A stretch of DNA of 64,000 nucleotides from Limimaricola hongkongensis DSM 17492 (lineage in GTDB: Bacteria; Pseudomonadota; Alphaproteobacteria; Rhodobacterales; Rhodobacteraceae), in assembly GCF_000600975.2 (NCBI RefSeq), contig NZ_KK088653.1:930501-994500 (forward strand), given 5' to 3'. The notes below the pieces were generated by a model. It saw nothing but the letters and a program-made list of their open reading frames with translations. It was not told the origin of the DNA and made no database searches. Made by a program: the position numbers and the translations under genes. How positions within the stretch are numbered: the first letter of the stretch is position 1; every line of letters starts with the position of its first letter. Of the stretch, positions 32,957-42,021 are shown one piece after another.

Positions 32957-35038
32957 TCAGGCCGCCGACTTGCGGTCCAGGGTTTTCAGCCACTCTGCGG
33001 AGACGAGACTGTCATCGAGCTCGGCGTAGTGGTCGATCGTAGTCTGCAGCCTCTTATGGCCCAGCAGGCGTTGCACCTTCGGCAGGTTGTCGAGGCTCTC
33101 CCTGAGCCAGACCCATCCGATAAGATGACGATAGAGGTGCGGGTTGATCTGCACCCCGACCTTGCGGTGCAGAAGACGGGTGACGCGCTTGAGAAGGGAG
33201 CTGTAATAGCCGTGCAGGGTCTTGCCCTGAGCCGGGAAAAGATACGGGTTCTGCTGCGCCGACGGGTCGAGCAGGGCCGGCCGAACGACATCGAGATACT
33301 TCCTGAGCAGGCGGCTGGTGGCATCACCCAGTTGGACCACCAGATCGGCGTCGCCGTTGCTGCGCATCTTGACCTGGACGGCCGGGATAACGATCCGCGC
33401 TCGACCGTCTTGCCAGGCAATCCAGTCGAGCCGCGCCTGTAGCACGTTTTCGCTGCGTGGGGCCCGTGCGAGTAGGATGTCATGCGCCAGCGCCGACATG
33501 ATGTCTCGGCCCAGTTCAGGATCAATGACTTCGATCGGCTTCGGCAGATGCCCATGCGCCTTGCGATGGGCCTTTCGTTTCCGATCGATGGTCAGGTTCA
33601 CATCCGCCAGAATGTTGGCACTCAGGTCGATCGTCTTCTGGATGCGCTGGTCGTTGAACCTCCGCAGCTTGGCCTTGTTGCGCGGCGCGATGCCTGCATG
33701 GTCCGCCCTGTGCAGCGCTACGAGGTCGTCGATCTCTCTCAGATCCTCGGGTGAGCGGCACTGGAAATCGCGTGCGATCTTGCGGGCGCATTTAAGCACG
33801 CCTGCCACGTATCCACTGGGGAATTCCCCCTTGTTCGCCTCCTCCAGCGCTTCCGACGCGGCTTCGAGGAACTCGGGGTCGGTCAGTTCTTCGATGGTCT
33901 CGGGCACGACGTCGGCCGTAGCTGCGACCGCTTTTGCGAGCGAGACGACATAGCCGCGACGCGTGCACAGCGTCCGGTCGCTCCACCGATCCTTGCCGAT
34001 CAGGAAGCCCGCCTGCCGCAAGCGCTCAGACTGGCTGTTCGCTACGGGCTTGGCCTGCTGCCCCGGTCGGGCGGACTTCGCCTCGCGCTTCGCGCGCAGA
34101 CGTGCCTTCTTGTCCGAGACGGTGGTCGTCCTGTCCGTATCATCGAGCATTGCGATGAACGCTGCGCGCTCGAGGCCGTCGCGGGACCTCTGGCCTTGCG
34201 CCCATGGCGCCACCCGTCGGTCAAACTCCTCCATCACCGTCGCGATGGCCGCGTCCGAAACGCCGAACCTCTCGCGGCGATCCGAGAAGGGGTGGTCGGC
34301 AAGCGTGAAGCCGAAACGGTCGAAATCCGGCTCCGTTGCCAAACGCTTCATGAGGCCGGCCATCTCTCGGACATGCTTCTCGCACTTGGCCTCGCTCTTG
34401 GCCGAGTTGGCCACGCGGTGATTGAAGTAGGCGGCGAAGGTCTCGGTGGTGATTTCGCCGGGGGCCACGTCTTCGTCGTGCAGGAAGAGAAGGAAGGAGC
34501 CGGAGGCGAGCCTGACAGACTCCGGGAAACTGCCGCTGGTGATCGCCTGGTGCACGTCGGCGTAGATCCCGCCGATATCATCGATGCGGCGGCCGCGCGT
34601 GCGCGGCTGCATGTCGCCGACCGCCTTGATCAGCGCGGATCGATAGGTGGCATAGCTTCCGGCTGACAAATTGAAGCTCGCGGCTGTATGCCGGTCGAAG
34701 AAATCGATCACGTCCTGCTTGCAGACCGATTGCAGCTCCGGTGACCAGCCCGCATTGCGGCAAAGCCATCTCAACTTGGAGACGAGGCCGCCGTTTTCCC
34801 TCTCGCGGGTGGATGCGATCAGGTCCGCATACGAGCAGCGCGGACTCGCCTCGCAGCTGAAAAGGTCGAGGCCGGTTGCGTCAGAGAGAGCCCGCAGGGT
34901 TGCGTGGCGTGGCCGGAGCCCAGCTATGTTCAGGATGTCGGCGACTGCTTTCGGGTTCAGTCCGGCACGTAGCGAAAGGGCGCGCTTGGTTTCACCGGAT
35001 TCTTCCAGATAGCCACGGAGCGTTTGGGCGAGGGTCAT
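32957..35038 (-). CDS. Large tyrosine recombinase with N-terminal HTH
   Basis: A 693-residue protein. The N-terminus (about 1-60) looks like a Cro/CI-type helix-turn-helix (TKRALSLRAGLNPKAVADILN), the middle is helical, and the C-terminus is a tyrosine recombinase: Arg in RSENVLQARLDW, Lys in QVKMRSNGD, H634-x-x-R637 (HLYRH), H661 (GHKRLQTT) and Y671 (DHY). Start chosen at MTLAQTLRG because AAGGAAG lies six bases upstream; ten further in-frame residues are available 5'. It belongs to a three-gene operon with an excisionase-like protein and the second recombinase. Confidence 0.85.
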   Translation of the reverse strand: MTLAQTLRGYLEESGETKRALSLRAGLNPKAVADILNIAGLRPRHATLRALSDATGLDLFSCEASPRCSYADLIASTRERENGGLVSKLRWLCRNAGWSPELQSVCKQDVIDFFDRHTAASFNLSAGSYATYRSALIKAVGDMQPRTRGRRIDDIGGIYADVHQAITSGSFPESVRLASGSFLLFLHDEDVAPGEITTETFAAYFNHRVANSAKSEAKCEKHVREMAGLMKRLATEPDFDRFGFTLADHPFSDRRERFGVSDAAIATVMEEFDRRVAPWAQGQRSRDGLERAAFIAMLDDTDRTTTVSDKKARLRAKREAKSARPGQQAKPVANSQSERLRQAGFLIGKDRWSDRTLCTRRGYVVSLAKAVAATADVVPETIEELTDPEFLEAASEALEEANKGEFPSGYVAGVLKCARKIARDFQCRSPEDLREIDDLVALHRADHAGIAPRNKAKLRRFNDQRIQKTIDLSANILADVNLTIDRKRKAHRKAHGHLPKPIEVIDPELGRDIMSALAHDILLARAPRSENVLQARLDWIAWQDGRARIVIPAVQVKMRSNGDADLVVQLGDATSRLLRKYLDVVRPALLDPSAQQNPYLFPAQGKTLHGYYSSLLKRVTRLLHRKVGVQINPHLYRHLIGWVWLRESLDNLPKVQRLLGHKRLQTTIDHYAELDDSLVSAEWLKTLDRKSAA

Positions 35039-35064
35039 TGTTCTTCCTTGTCGAGGGTGACCGG

Positions 35065-35292
35065 TCATTCGAGATCGAGCTCCGGCCTTCCAGTCTCAGG
35101 CCGGACTCGAAGCTCGAAGACCGCGAGCCACTCGTCTTTGATCGTCCATGCCTTGCCGAGCTTCGCCGCCTGCAGCTTGACCAGCCCATGCGGCGTCGGG
35201 CAGCCGTGGTTGATCCAGTCCCGGATCGTGTGCGGATCCCGGTTGAAGATCTCCGCCACCTCGTTCGCTGTGTAGTATTTCGGTCGTTTCAT
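35065..35292 (-). CDS. Small excisionase-like HTH protein
   Basis: A 75-residue protein MKRPKYYTANEVAEIFNRDP..IRDWINHGCPTP with a MerR/Xis-type winged helix (HTH_17-like) and an acidic tail. GGAG is spaced seven bases before the ATG. As first gene of the recombinase operon it fits a recombination directionality factor or local repressor. It is divergent from the P-loop protein gene, with an operator-like palindrome between. Confidence 0.75.
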   Translation of the reverse strand: MKRPKYYTANEVAEIFNRDPHTIRDWINHGCPTPHGLVKLQAAKLGKAWTIKDEWLAVFELRVRPETGRPELDLE

Positions 35293-35333
35293 GGGCCTGC
35301 TCCATTCGCCTATGGAGGAATTGGGTCCCATGG

Positions 35334-35353
35334 CGGAAATTCGGAAATTTCCG
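35334..35353. promoter_or_regulatory. Operator-like palindrome in the divergent promoter region
   Basis: CGGAAATT-CGGA-AATTTCCG, exact 8-bp arms, lies 42 bases upstream of the excisionase-like gene in the 259-base gap to the P-loop gene. A natural target for the small HTH protein or the HTH domain of the large recombinase. Confidence 0.5.
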
Positions 35354-35551
35354 AGGTAAATAAATTGGAACCGCAGCCAAAGACGCGGATGGAATGGCGC
35401 GACCGGTCTCGCGGGTCCGACGAGAAAAGGTGTCGCGCCGCTAATAGGCTATCTATTACCGGGACGACCCCCTTTTTCCGGATCCAACTGATTTCTTCCG
35501 GGTCTTCCGAGCCGGTCCGATCTCCCCATCAGACCGATAGGGAGACTGAGG

Positions 35552-37681
35552 ATGGCACTGGATCAGCGATTTGCAATCAAGCGGGACAGCAAGGGCCGGT
35601 TCTGTGGGGCTGGCGCATACCCCTCCGCGCACCCTGCATTGGAAACTGACTACACGTGCCTCTCAAAGGCTGCACAACGGCTGCAGAAGGCCTTGGAAAC
35701 CGCAGAGCGTCAGCAGCGTGATGCGGAAGGCGCCGATGACGGCATTCCCACCGTCGTGGTGCGTGCGAGCCCCGGCGCAGGGAAAAGCACGGAGCAGCGC
35801 CGCCGCATGGCAGGGCGCGTGGAGGCCAGCGAAGAGGGGCGTGTCGTCTTCCACGTTCCGACGCTTGCCCTCGCCGAGGAAGCCGCCGGTGAGGCCGCGG
35901 CACTCGGTCTGAAGGCACAGGCGATCCGGGGCAGGGCGGCAGCACGGTCTGACGGGTCGGGTCCCATGTGCAAGAAGGTGGATGTCGTCGAGCGCGCCAG
36001 TCGCCTTGGGATCTCGGTGCGAGAGAACTTCTGCGAGCGAAAGGATGAGGACGGGACCATTCGCCGATGCCCGCATTTCGAAGGCTGCGCCTACCTCGCC
36101 CAGTTCCAGAGCGATGCCACGCATGCCTTCCTGGCATCGACCTATCTTCGACTGCCCGATCCGAGCGGCCAGGATTGCACGCAACGCATCGTCGACGAGT
36201 CATTCTGGCGGGAGCTCGTGTGGATCCGGGACATCGAGGTCGGAGAGTTCCTTGCCCCGCGGCCGTTTCTGTTCAAAACGAAAGCTGCTCAACACGCCGA
36301 CCTGCTGATGGCCGCGGGGGAGGTGACAGCGGCTCTGATGGCCGGCGGGTCCCCGCTTTCGCTGCCCTATACGGCCGAGGACTTCGACGGTTTCGCCAAG
36401 CTTGAGAGAGAAGCCCGGCCGCCAGTCGCCGAGCTGGCGCCGGATCAGGACACCAAGAACCAGAAGGCAACATTGGTGAAAGCCGAGCTGGTTCACCGGC
36501 AGGTCTCGCTGTTCAGCGCGATATGGTCCGTGCTCGCTGATACGAAGCGGAACGGGCTCGTCCGATGCGAGCGGCTGAGGCATTACATGTTCGACGGCAA
36601 GCCTGTGCTGCGTGTCATACGAAAACGCACGATGCCGCATTCGGAGCCGATGCTCGTGTTGGATGCCGATGCGGACCGCGAGATCCTGACTGCAGTCGGC
36701 TGCAATGTGATCGCCGAGCACGAGCTAACGCTGCGGCCCAACGCGATCATTCAGCAGCTCCACGACAGGCGGATGTCGACCACCTCCTTGCTGGGAAGTG
36801 AGAAACTGCGGGAGGAGTGGCGGCGCATCATCGCCAGGGAGGTGTTGCGAGACCGCCTGGGGAACAATAGCGGCGTTCTGGTCGGGGCTACGAAGAAGGT
36901 GGTCCGCACCTTTTTCGAGGATGCCGGCCATGACTTTGGCAGCATGACCGAGGATGAGGTTTCTCAGTTCATGCTGAACACGCGCCTGCATGGCGCGCAT
37001 TGGCTCTGGTTCGGTGGACGTGCTCTGGGCTCGAACCGCTACAAGACGTGCTCGAGTGTCATCGTCATTGGACGGGAGGAACTGCCGGTCTCCGCTCTGG
37101 AGGATCAAGGACGAGCGCTGTGGGGTGACACGCCGGGTCGGCCCCTTCGGCTAATCGAAGCTGATGAGAAGGGAAACCTCAGGCTGCCGGAGGAAGAGGT
37201 TCAATACGAGATGACTGACGGCTCGGCCATGGCAGTGCTGGTGCCCTGCCACCCCGATCCGCGCATCAGGCGGCTGCAGCTGCAGGCTCGTGAACTGGCG
37301 ACGCGCCAGATGGTCGAGCGTCTTCGCCTCGCCCGCAGCGACCGCCCGAAGCGGGTCATCCTCGGCTGCAGTATTCCGATCCCCGGGCTTCCGGTTGATG
37401 CCTTGGTATCATGGGACGATCTGTGTCCCTGCCGGGTTCAAGCCGCGGTGATTACCGGGCTGGTTGAGAAGGGCGTCGTCCGTCTGTCGCACAAAGGTCT
37501 TTCTGCAGATGCACCGCAGGTCTTCAGGACAGAAAATGCTGTAAAATGTTTCTTGGGGAAAAATAAGAAATGTGCTGCGTTGCGGCGGCAACTTAAAGAA
37601 TTTTCGAGAATGGAAGGTTGCGGACCGGCAGAATTGCAGAGCTCGGAATTGAATGCCAGGGTTCAACATCTCCTGTGGTAG
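35552..37681 (+). CDS. P-loop helicase-like protein with four-Cys cluster
   Basis: A 709-residue protein that I cannot assign to a named family. Walker A is ASPGAGKST (72-80), then a motif-Ia-like FHVPTLALAEE (100-110), Cys140, Cys161, Cys173 and Cys179 (the last two in CPHFEGCAYL), and a Walker-B-like RIVDESFW (212-219). Cysteines between motifs Ia and II are arranged as in XPD/DinG Fe-S helicases, so an Fe-S SF2-type ATPase is a reasonable inference. Later blocks (MLVLDADADREI, WLWFGGRALGSNRYKTCSSVIVIGREE) could be the second RecA-like domain. The last 50 codons are visibly less GC-rich. It is divergent from the recombinase operon and probably part of the same mobile unit. Confidence 0.6.
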   Translation: MALDQRFAIKRDSKGRFCGAGAYPSAHPALETDYTCLSKAAQRLQKALETAERQQRDAEGADDGIPTVVVRASPGAGKSTEQRRRMAGRVEASEEGRVVFHVPTLALAEEAAGEAAALGLKAQAIRGRAAARSDGSGPMCKKVDVVERASRLGISVRENFCERKDEDGTIRRCPHFEGCAYLAQFQSDATHAFLASTYLRLPDPSGQDCTQRIVDESFWRELVWIRDIEVGEFLAPRPFLFKTKAAQHADLLMAAGEVTAALMAGGSPLSLPYTAEDFDGFAKLEREARPPVAELAPDQDTKNQKATLVKAELVHRQVSLFSAIWSVLADTKRNGLVRCERLRHYMFDGKPVLRVIRKRTMPHSEPMLVLDADADREILTAVGCNVIAEHELTLRPNAIIQQLHDRRMSTTSLLGSEKLREEWRRIIAREVLRDRLGNNSGVLVGATKKVVRTFFEDAGHDFGSMTEDEVSQFMLNTRLHGAHWLWFGGRALGSNRYKTCSSVIVIGREELPVSALEDQGRALWGDTPGRPLRLIEADEKGNLRLPEEEVQYEMTDGSAMAVLVPCHPDPRIRRLQLQARELATRQMVERLRLARSDRPKRVILGCSIPIPGLPVDALVSWDDLCPCRVQAAVITGLVEKGVVRLSHKGLSADAPQVFRTENAVKCFLGKNKKCAALRRQLKEFSRMEGCGPAELQSSELNARVQHLLW

Positions 37682-37912
37682 GCGGCAATTATTTGGGCCC
37701 GAATAGTGACCTCCGATCCGCGCGCAAACTGCTCGCGCCGCGAAAGTATAGGCTTCCCCAGCCGCGGCATGAGCCGATGTGGTGCGATCGGCCTTTACCG
37801 GACTTGCGTCGTCGAGGTTCTCGCTTCCGCGCGGCTCCCTAAAGCGGTCACACCTGATGCCGCGTAGCATTTTATGGGCAGGCCGAGGTCCGCGGTGCGG
37901 GCCGCGCTGACC
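37682..37912. other. Intergenic region before IS3 element 2
   Basis: 231 bases without a supported gene or recognised repeat; high GC, unlike the end of the preceding gene. Confidence 0.4.
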
Positions 37913-37965
37913 TGCGACCCGTCTTTCCTCCGGTTTGACGGAGAAACCGTGGGTGGTTTCTGAGG

Positions 37966-38121
37966 CTATGCGGCCTGCTGTTCCAGCGCTGTTTTCATGG
38001 CAAATTCGGCGGGTGGGATATTGCCCAAGGCTGAATCGGGGTGGTGCGGGTTGTAATCGAGCTGCCACGCCTGGACCTGACGTCGGGCATCGCCGAGCGT
38101 CGAGAACAGCACCTCGTTGAG
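37966..38121 (-). pseudogene. IS3 element 2: orfB C-terminal fragment
   Basis: Peptide LNEVLFSTLGDARRQVQAWQ continuing DYNPHHPDSALGNIPPAEFA, the C-terminus of an IS3 OrfB. The homology begins precisely where the one at 39485-39655 stops (RDEL-L|NEVLF), which marks the insertion point of IS element B. Confidence 0.8.
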
Positions 38122-38197
38122 ATGGCGTAACCGGGGCTCAGTCTCCGGAATCGCCGGTAGTCTTCTTGCCGGTAAGTCCACAACCGGGAGAAGGACC

Positions 38198-39228
38198 ATG
38201 ACCAGTGTTTTATATGTGGGCCTCGATGTCTCACTCGAGATGACCAGCATCTGTGTTGTCGATGCCGAGGGCGGAATGATCCTTGAGGCAAAGGCGGTCT
38301 CGGACCCTGCCGACATTGGCGAAGTGCTGGCTGGTATTGGCGGCACCTTCGAGCGGGTTGGTTTCGAGGCCGGGCCATTGTCGAAGTGGCTTTACAATGG
38401 CCTGACAAGCGCCGGACTGCCCGCCGTCTGCATAGAAGCGCGGCACGCCAAGGCCGCGATGGTGGCCATGAATCGCAACAAGAACGACCGCAATGACGCC
38501 CGCTCTCTGGCGCAGCTTATCCGCTCAGGCTGGTTCAAGGCCGTCCACGTGAAGTCGACGGAAAGCCAGGAGATGCGCACGCTCCTGATGTCGCGCGAGT
38601 TCTTCGTCAATAAGCTGCGCAACCACGAGAACGAGATCCGCGGCTTGTTGCGTCCGTTCGGCCTGAAGGTCGGGCGCGTCGCCGCGCGAGACTTCGACAC
38701 CCGGGTGCGCGAACTCATCGTGGGGTATCCGAACCTTGAACTCTGCATGTCCGCATTGCTTCGCGGGCGCGCCGAGATGCAGGCGCAACTGGCTGAACTC
38801 CATCGGGCCCTTCTGCGCCTCACGGCGAACGACGAACTCTGCCGTCGGTTCATGACCATTCCCGGCGTCGGGCCGGTCACGGCGCTGGCATCCAAGGCGA
38901 CAATCGATGACCCGTGTCGCTTCCGCCGTTCGAGCGATGTCGGCGCGCATCTTGGTCTTACCCCACGACAATACCAGTCCGGTGAGACCGACGTGAGGGG
39001 TCGCATCAGCCGATCTGGCGATGCCTTTACGCGCACGGCGCTCTTCACGGCGGCCATGTCATGCTCACCCGTTCCCGGCAGTGGACCTCGATCCGAGCCT
39101 GGGGCTTGAGGATCGCAAAGCGGAGCAGCCTGAAGAAGGCGAAGATCGCCGTGGCCCGCAAGCTTGCCGTCGTGATGCATCGCATGTGGCGCGATGATGC
39201 CCCGTTCCATTGGGGAGCTGCTGCATGA
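38198..39228 (+). pseudogene. IS110-family transposase, single frameshift
   Basis: DEDD residues as in element A (YVGLDVS, GFEAGPLSKW, KNDRNDARSLA) and the C-terminal TIPGVGPVTAL and SRSGDAFTRTALF. At about 39052 one base is missing (GCCATGTC for expected GCCAATGTC). After it the frame resumes as MLTRSRQWTSIRAWG and KIAVARKLAVVMHRMWRDD to the stop at 39226-39228. AGAAGG precedes the start. Functional only if the frameshift is a sequence error. Confidence 0.8.
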
Positions 39229-39484
39229 TCTGATCCCGAAGCCGGCACTCCCGCTCGCCAAGGCTTCGGAAAGGGTCCCGTCAGGGACGGGGATGAGGAA
39301 GGCCGCACGAGTGCCTGGTGCTGCTTCTGCGCGCAATCACGCAAGCCCGCCGTTTAGCATGGTCCGCCTCACCTTCGACCGCCAACATGCGGCGAGCCCT
39401 ACAACGGACCGACTGCGGACAGAAGCATGACCCCATGACGGAAGCAGACCCGACCGCGCTTGACGAACACGCCCCGATTACAGA
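39229..39484 (+). ncRNA. Candidate bridge-RNA region of IS element B
   Basis: 256 nt between transposase and right end, the same position and size as in element A. Inferred from layout; no fold computed. Confidence 0.35.
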
Positions 39485-39655
39485 AGCAGCTCGTCGCGGA
39501 GCCGGCCGTTGAAGCTTTCGACGAAGCCGTGTCTCGCATCGGCTTGCCGGGCGCGATGTAATACCAGCCAACCGCTGTGCGCTGGCTGTAGGCCAAGATG
39601 GCCATGGAGGTGAACTCGGTCCCGTCGCCAATGGTCGCTTGGACCATTTATGGAT
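39485..39655 (-). pseudogene. IS3 element 2: orfB middle fragment
   Basis: Minus-strand peptides DGTEFTSMAILAYSQRTAVG, WYYIAPGKPM and, in another frame, HGFVESFNGRLRDELL. These carry the second Asp and the Glu of the DDE core. A frame change lies between the two parts. Confidence 0.75.
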
Positions 39656-39908
39656 GGCTCCCGCGTGGCAAGGGCTTTCGTGGCGTTCCGGCGACTGGTC
39701 GGTTGCGGCCATTTATTCGGCGTCGAGATTGCAGCTCGAAGGCTGCGCGCCTTGATGAAACTCCGCGTCTCGCCTTTGATCCCGATCAATGGCACGCGCT
39801 CGAAGGTGCTGCGATCCGAACAGGGTATTCCGGCGATATGTCCCTCAGTTGGCCATCATGCCACCTTGCACCTCACCATTTCGTCCGAGGCAAAGGGCGT
39901 CGTAGCTC
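39651..39908 (-). ncRNA. Candidate bridge-RNA region of IS element C
   Basis: 258 nt downstream of the minus-strand transposase up to the end of the element, matching the long 3' ends of A and B. Inferred from layout only. Confidence 0.35.
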
Positions 39909-40923
39909 TCAGGCTGCGCGCACGGCCTCGTATTCCGTCCCATTTCTCAGCAGTGCCCAGACGATCCTGGCCATGCGGTTGGCCAAGGCGATGGCGGCCT
40001 GCTTCGCGGTCTTCCGCTGCAAGATCCGCCACAACCAGTCCTCGCCAGGCTGCCCCCGTCGGCGAGACGTGATGACGCCCATGGCGCCAAGATACAGCAG
40101 GCGGCGCAGGTAGCGATTGCCCATCTTCGAGATGCGGCCCAGCCGTTCCTTGCCGCCGCTCGAATGCGGCTTTGGCGTCAAACCGAGCCAGGCGGACAGA
40201 TCGCGCGAGGTCCGGAAGCCCGTCACATCCGGCAGGGTCGCCACCAGCGCGGTCGCGGTGATCGGGCCGACGCCGGGGATGGTCTGTAGTCTTCTGGCTG
40301 GTGCGCTGGCCTCAGCCTCCCGGCGGATCTCCCGGGTCAGTTCATCGATCTTCTCCTGGGTCTGAAAGAACTGCTCGGCCAGCAGGCGGAGCGGCTGTCG
40401 CGCAGAAGCCGGAAGATCTGCGCGGTCTCCGGCCTCCAGCAGCCTACCGATGTTGTGGACGCCCTTGGCCACGACGATGCCGAACTCGCCCAGATGGGCC
40501 CGGATGGCATTGGTGATCTGCGTGAGCTGACGGACCAGGAACTCGCGGGCCTTGTGGCCGAGCAGCAGCCCCTGCGTCTCCTCGCTCTTCACCGGAACGA
40601 AGCGCATCGAGGGCCGTGTGACCGCCTCGCAGATCGCGGCCGCGTCGGCCAGGTCCGTCTTGCCGCGCCGAACATACGGTTTGACGTAGAACGGGGGCAT
40701 CAGGCGAACATCAATGGCCGAACCGGCCAAGGGCGCGGGCCCAGTGATGGGATCCGGCGCAGGCTTCCATGCCGACGAGGCAGGGTGGCAGGTTCTGGAA
40801 GAACTCGAGCATCTGGCTGCGCCGCAGCTGACGCCTGAGAACGACGGCGCCCTCGGCATCAACGCCGTGATGCTGGAAGACCGATTTGGCGAGATCGACG
40901 CCGATTGTGATAGGCTGTTCCAT
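39909..40923 (-). pseudogene. IS110-family (IS1111 type) transposase, single frameshift
   Basis: N-terminal part MEQPITIGVDLAKSVFQHHG to ALGRFGH is in one frame; DVRLMPPFYVKPYVRRGKTD onward is in another. One extra T near 40715 explains the break. The C-terminal domain has TIPGVGPITATAL and RISKMGNRYLRRLLYLGA. GTIGVDLAKS-type N-termini are usual for the IS1111 branch. Confidence 0.8.
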
Positions 40924-41024
40924 GGATGGCTCCCTTCATGGGTTCAGCATGACAGCACCCAACGTGGCACATTGCGATGCCGGGAGCGGGAGCCATCCAC
41001 TCCATCAATGGCAGACAAGGCTCG

Positions 41025-41188
41025 CCCTCCAGCCCGCCGAAGCGCGCCATGGATTTGTAGCAAGTGGCCTGGCTGACGCCGTGATTGCGGCACACCTCGG
41101 CCGTCGATAGCCCGGCCTCCTGCTCCTTCAGCATCCCGATGATCTGTTCTTCATGAAACGCAATCGCTATGAAACGCAATCGCTCCAT
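41025..41188 (-). pseudogene. IS3 element 2: orfA N-terminal fragment
   Basis: Peptide EEQIIGMLKEQEAGLSTAEV continuing CRNHGVSQATCYKSMARFGG is the HTH_Tnp_1 domain of an IS3 OrfA. It is cut off after the HTH. An exact 16-bp tandem duplication (ATGAAACGCAATCGCT, 41153-41184) alters its N-terminus. Confidence 0.75.
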
Positions 41189-41245
41189 GTCCGTCTCTAA
41201 AGTTGGACGGACTCTACCTCAAACTGAAGGAGGAACAGGGTCTCA

Positions 41246-41662
41246 GGTTAATGCTACCTTTGTCTGACGGGCGGTAGGCCGACATTCGTGGCAACTGCCT
41301 CGAAGGTCTGCTACTTATCGCTTTCGTGGTCAGGCGTGCGAATGCAAATCAAGTGCTGCCGATCGATGTCATCGGGAAAGGTAGTAGATGGCCTTTGTCT
41401 TTCCCAGCCACGGCCGCGGTCGCGCGATCAGCCGCCGTCAGCTGCATTGGCGCTCGTCGCTTGCACTCGACCTGCCCGCTCGTGCTCTCGGCTTTCACCT
41501 TCAGGCTGAGGCGGCACTCTCGGACGGCGCAACTTCCCAAGTAGGCTGGCTGCATGGGCGCGTTTCAGCCTTCCCTCGCACGGCATCCACTCTTTCCTTC
41601 CGGGCCTCGCACCATTGTCGTAGAGTGGCCATGAGCTGGATGTGCGGAGGGCATCGTCTCCC
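41246..41662. other. Junction between the mobile island and the metal-resistance region
   Basis: 417 bases with no gene that I can support. GC rises to the level of the metal genes. A promoter for the plus-strand copper operon should lie near its right end; no clear metal-regulator palindrome was seen. Confidence 0.4.
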
Positions 41663-41989
41663 ATGCTGCTGAGGCAAATTGTCGGGCTGACCCTGTGCTG
41701 GCTTCTGCTTCTCGGGAGCCTGGGGGACGTTGCCGGCTCGGATCACGCGCATGCGGCGGACGGCCATGCGGAGCACGCATCCGTCGCGCCTGCCGCGGTC
41801 ACCGGTCCAGTGCCCCAGTCCACGATCTGCCATCCGAGCATGCGGTGCATCGTGGTTCCTGCGGATGAGGGGGCGTTTCTAAGCCCGCCGCTGCGGCTGG
41901 CCGGACGGATGACCGTTAGCGTCGAAGGGGCGGAACCGCCGTCCCGGCAGCCCGACATCGCCCTGCCGCCTCCCCGTCGAAGGGTCTGA
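41663..41989 (+). CDS. Small secreted protein of the copper cluster
   Basis: A 108-residue protein of unknown function. N-terminal hydrophobic signal (LRQIVGLTLCWLLLLGSLGDVAG), then a His-rich stretch HAHAADGHAEHAS and two Cys around HPSMRC. Similar small His/Cys secreted proteins occur twice more in this region (44248-44592 and 55822-56160), each next to a multicopper oxidase or cytochrome gene, so a periplasmic copper-related role is likely. A GTG 21 bases upstream is an alternative start. Confidence 0.6.
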   Translation: MLLRQIVGLTLCWLLLLGSLGDVAGSDHAHAADGHAEHASVAPAAVTGPVPQSTICHPSMRCIVVPADEGAFLSPPLRLAGRMTVSVEGAEPPSRQPDIALPPPRRRV

Positions 41990-42021
41990 TCTGAAAATCG
42001 GACTCATTCGACGAGGGCAGT

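Larger units (their letters stand above)
38122..39484 (+). mobile_element. IS110/IS1111-type element B, inserted in IS3 element 2
   Basis: 1363 bp bounded by the two halves of the IS3 orfB. Subterminal inverted repeats GTAACCGGGGC (38127-38137) and, reversed, GTAATCGGGGC (39471-39481). Layout: 76 nt before and 256 nt after the transposase gene, nearly identical to element A. The protein is also closest to that of element A. Confidence 0.75.
39651..40999 (-). mobile_element. IS110/IS1111-type element C, inserted in IS3 element 2
   Basis: Exact 14-bp subterminal inverted repeats TGGATGGCTCCCGC at 39651-39664 and, reversed, at 40986-40999. Layout on the minus strand: about 76 nt before and 258 nt after the transposase gene. 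The transposase is of a different branch (MEQPITIGVDLAKSVFQ) from elements A and B. The repeat extent suggests an element of about 1.35 kb; a few bases outside each repeat may also belong to it. Confidence 0.75.
37913..41245 (-). mobile_element. IS3-family element 2, decayed, with two IS110-type insertions
   Basis: Related ends are seen at 37913 (TGCGACCCGTCTTTCCTCCG then GTTTGACGGAG) and, reversed, at 41245 (TGAGACCCTGTTCCTCCTTC then AGTTTGAGGTAG). Between them are fragments of one minus-strand IS3 transposase: orfA N-terminus (41025-41188), orfB middle (39485-39655) and orfB C-terminus (37966-38121). Two IS1111-like elements separate the pieces, and about 650 bp of orfB is missing. Confidence 0.65.

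Noticed and set aside
31619..35038. Assigning the recombinases as the dusA-specific integrase
   Set aside because: They lie 6.6 kb from the scar, are a tandem pair and do not show the usual dusA-integrase layout; no att core links them to dusA.
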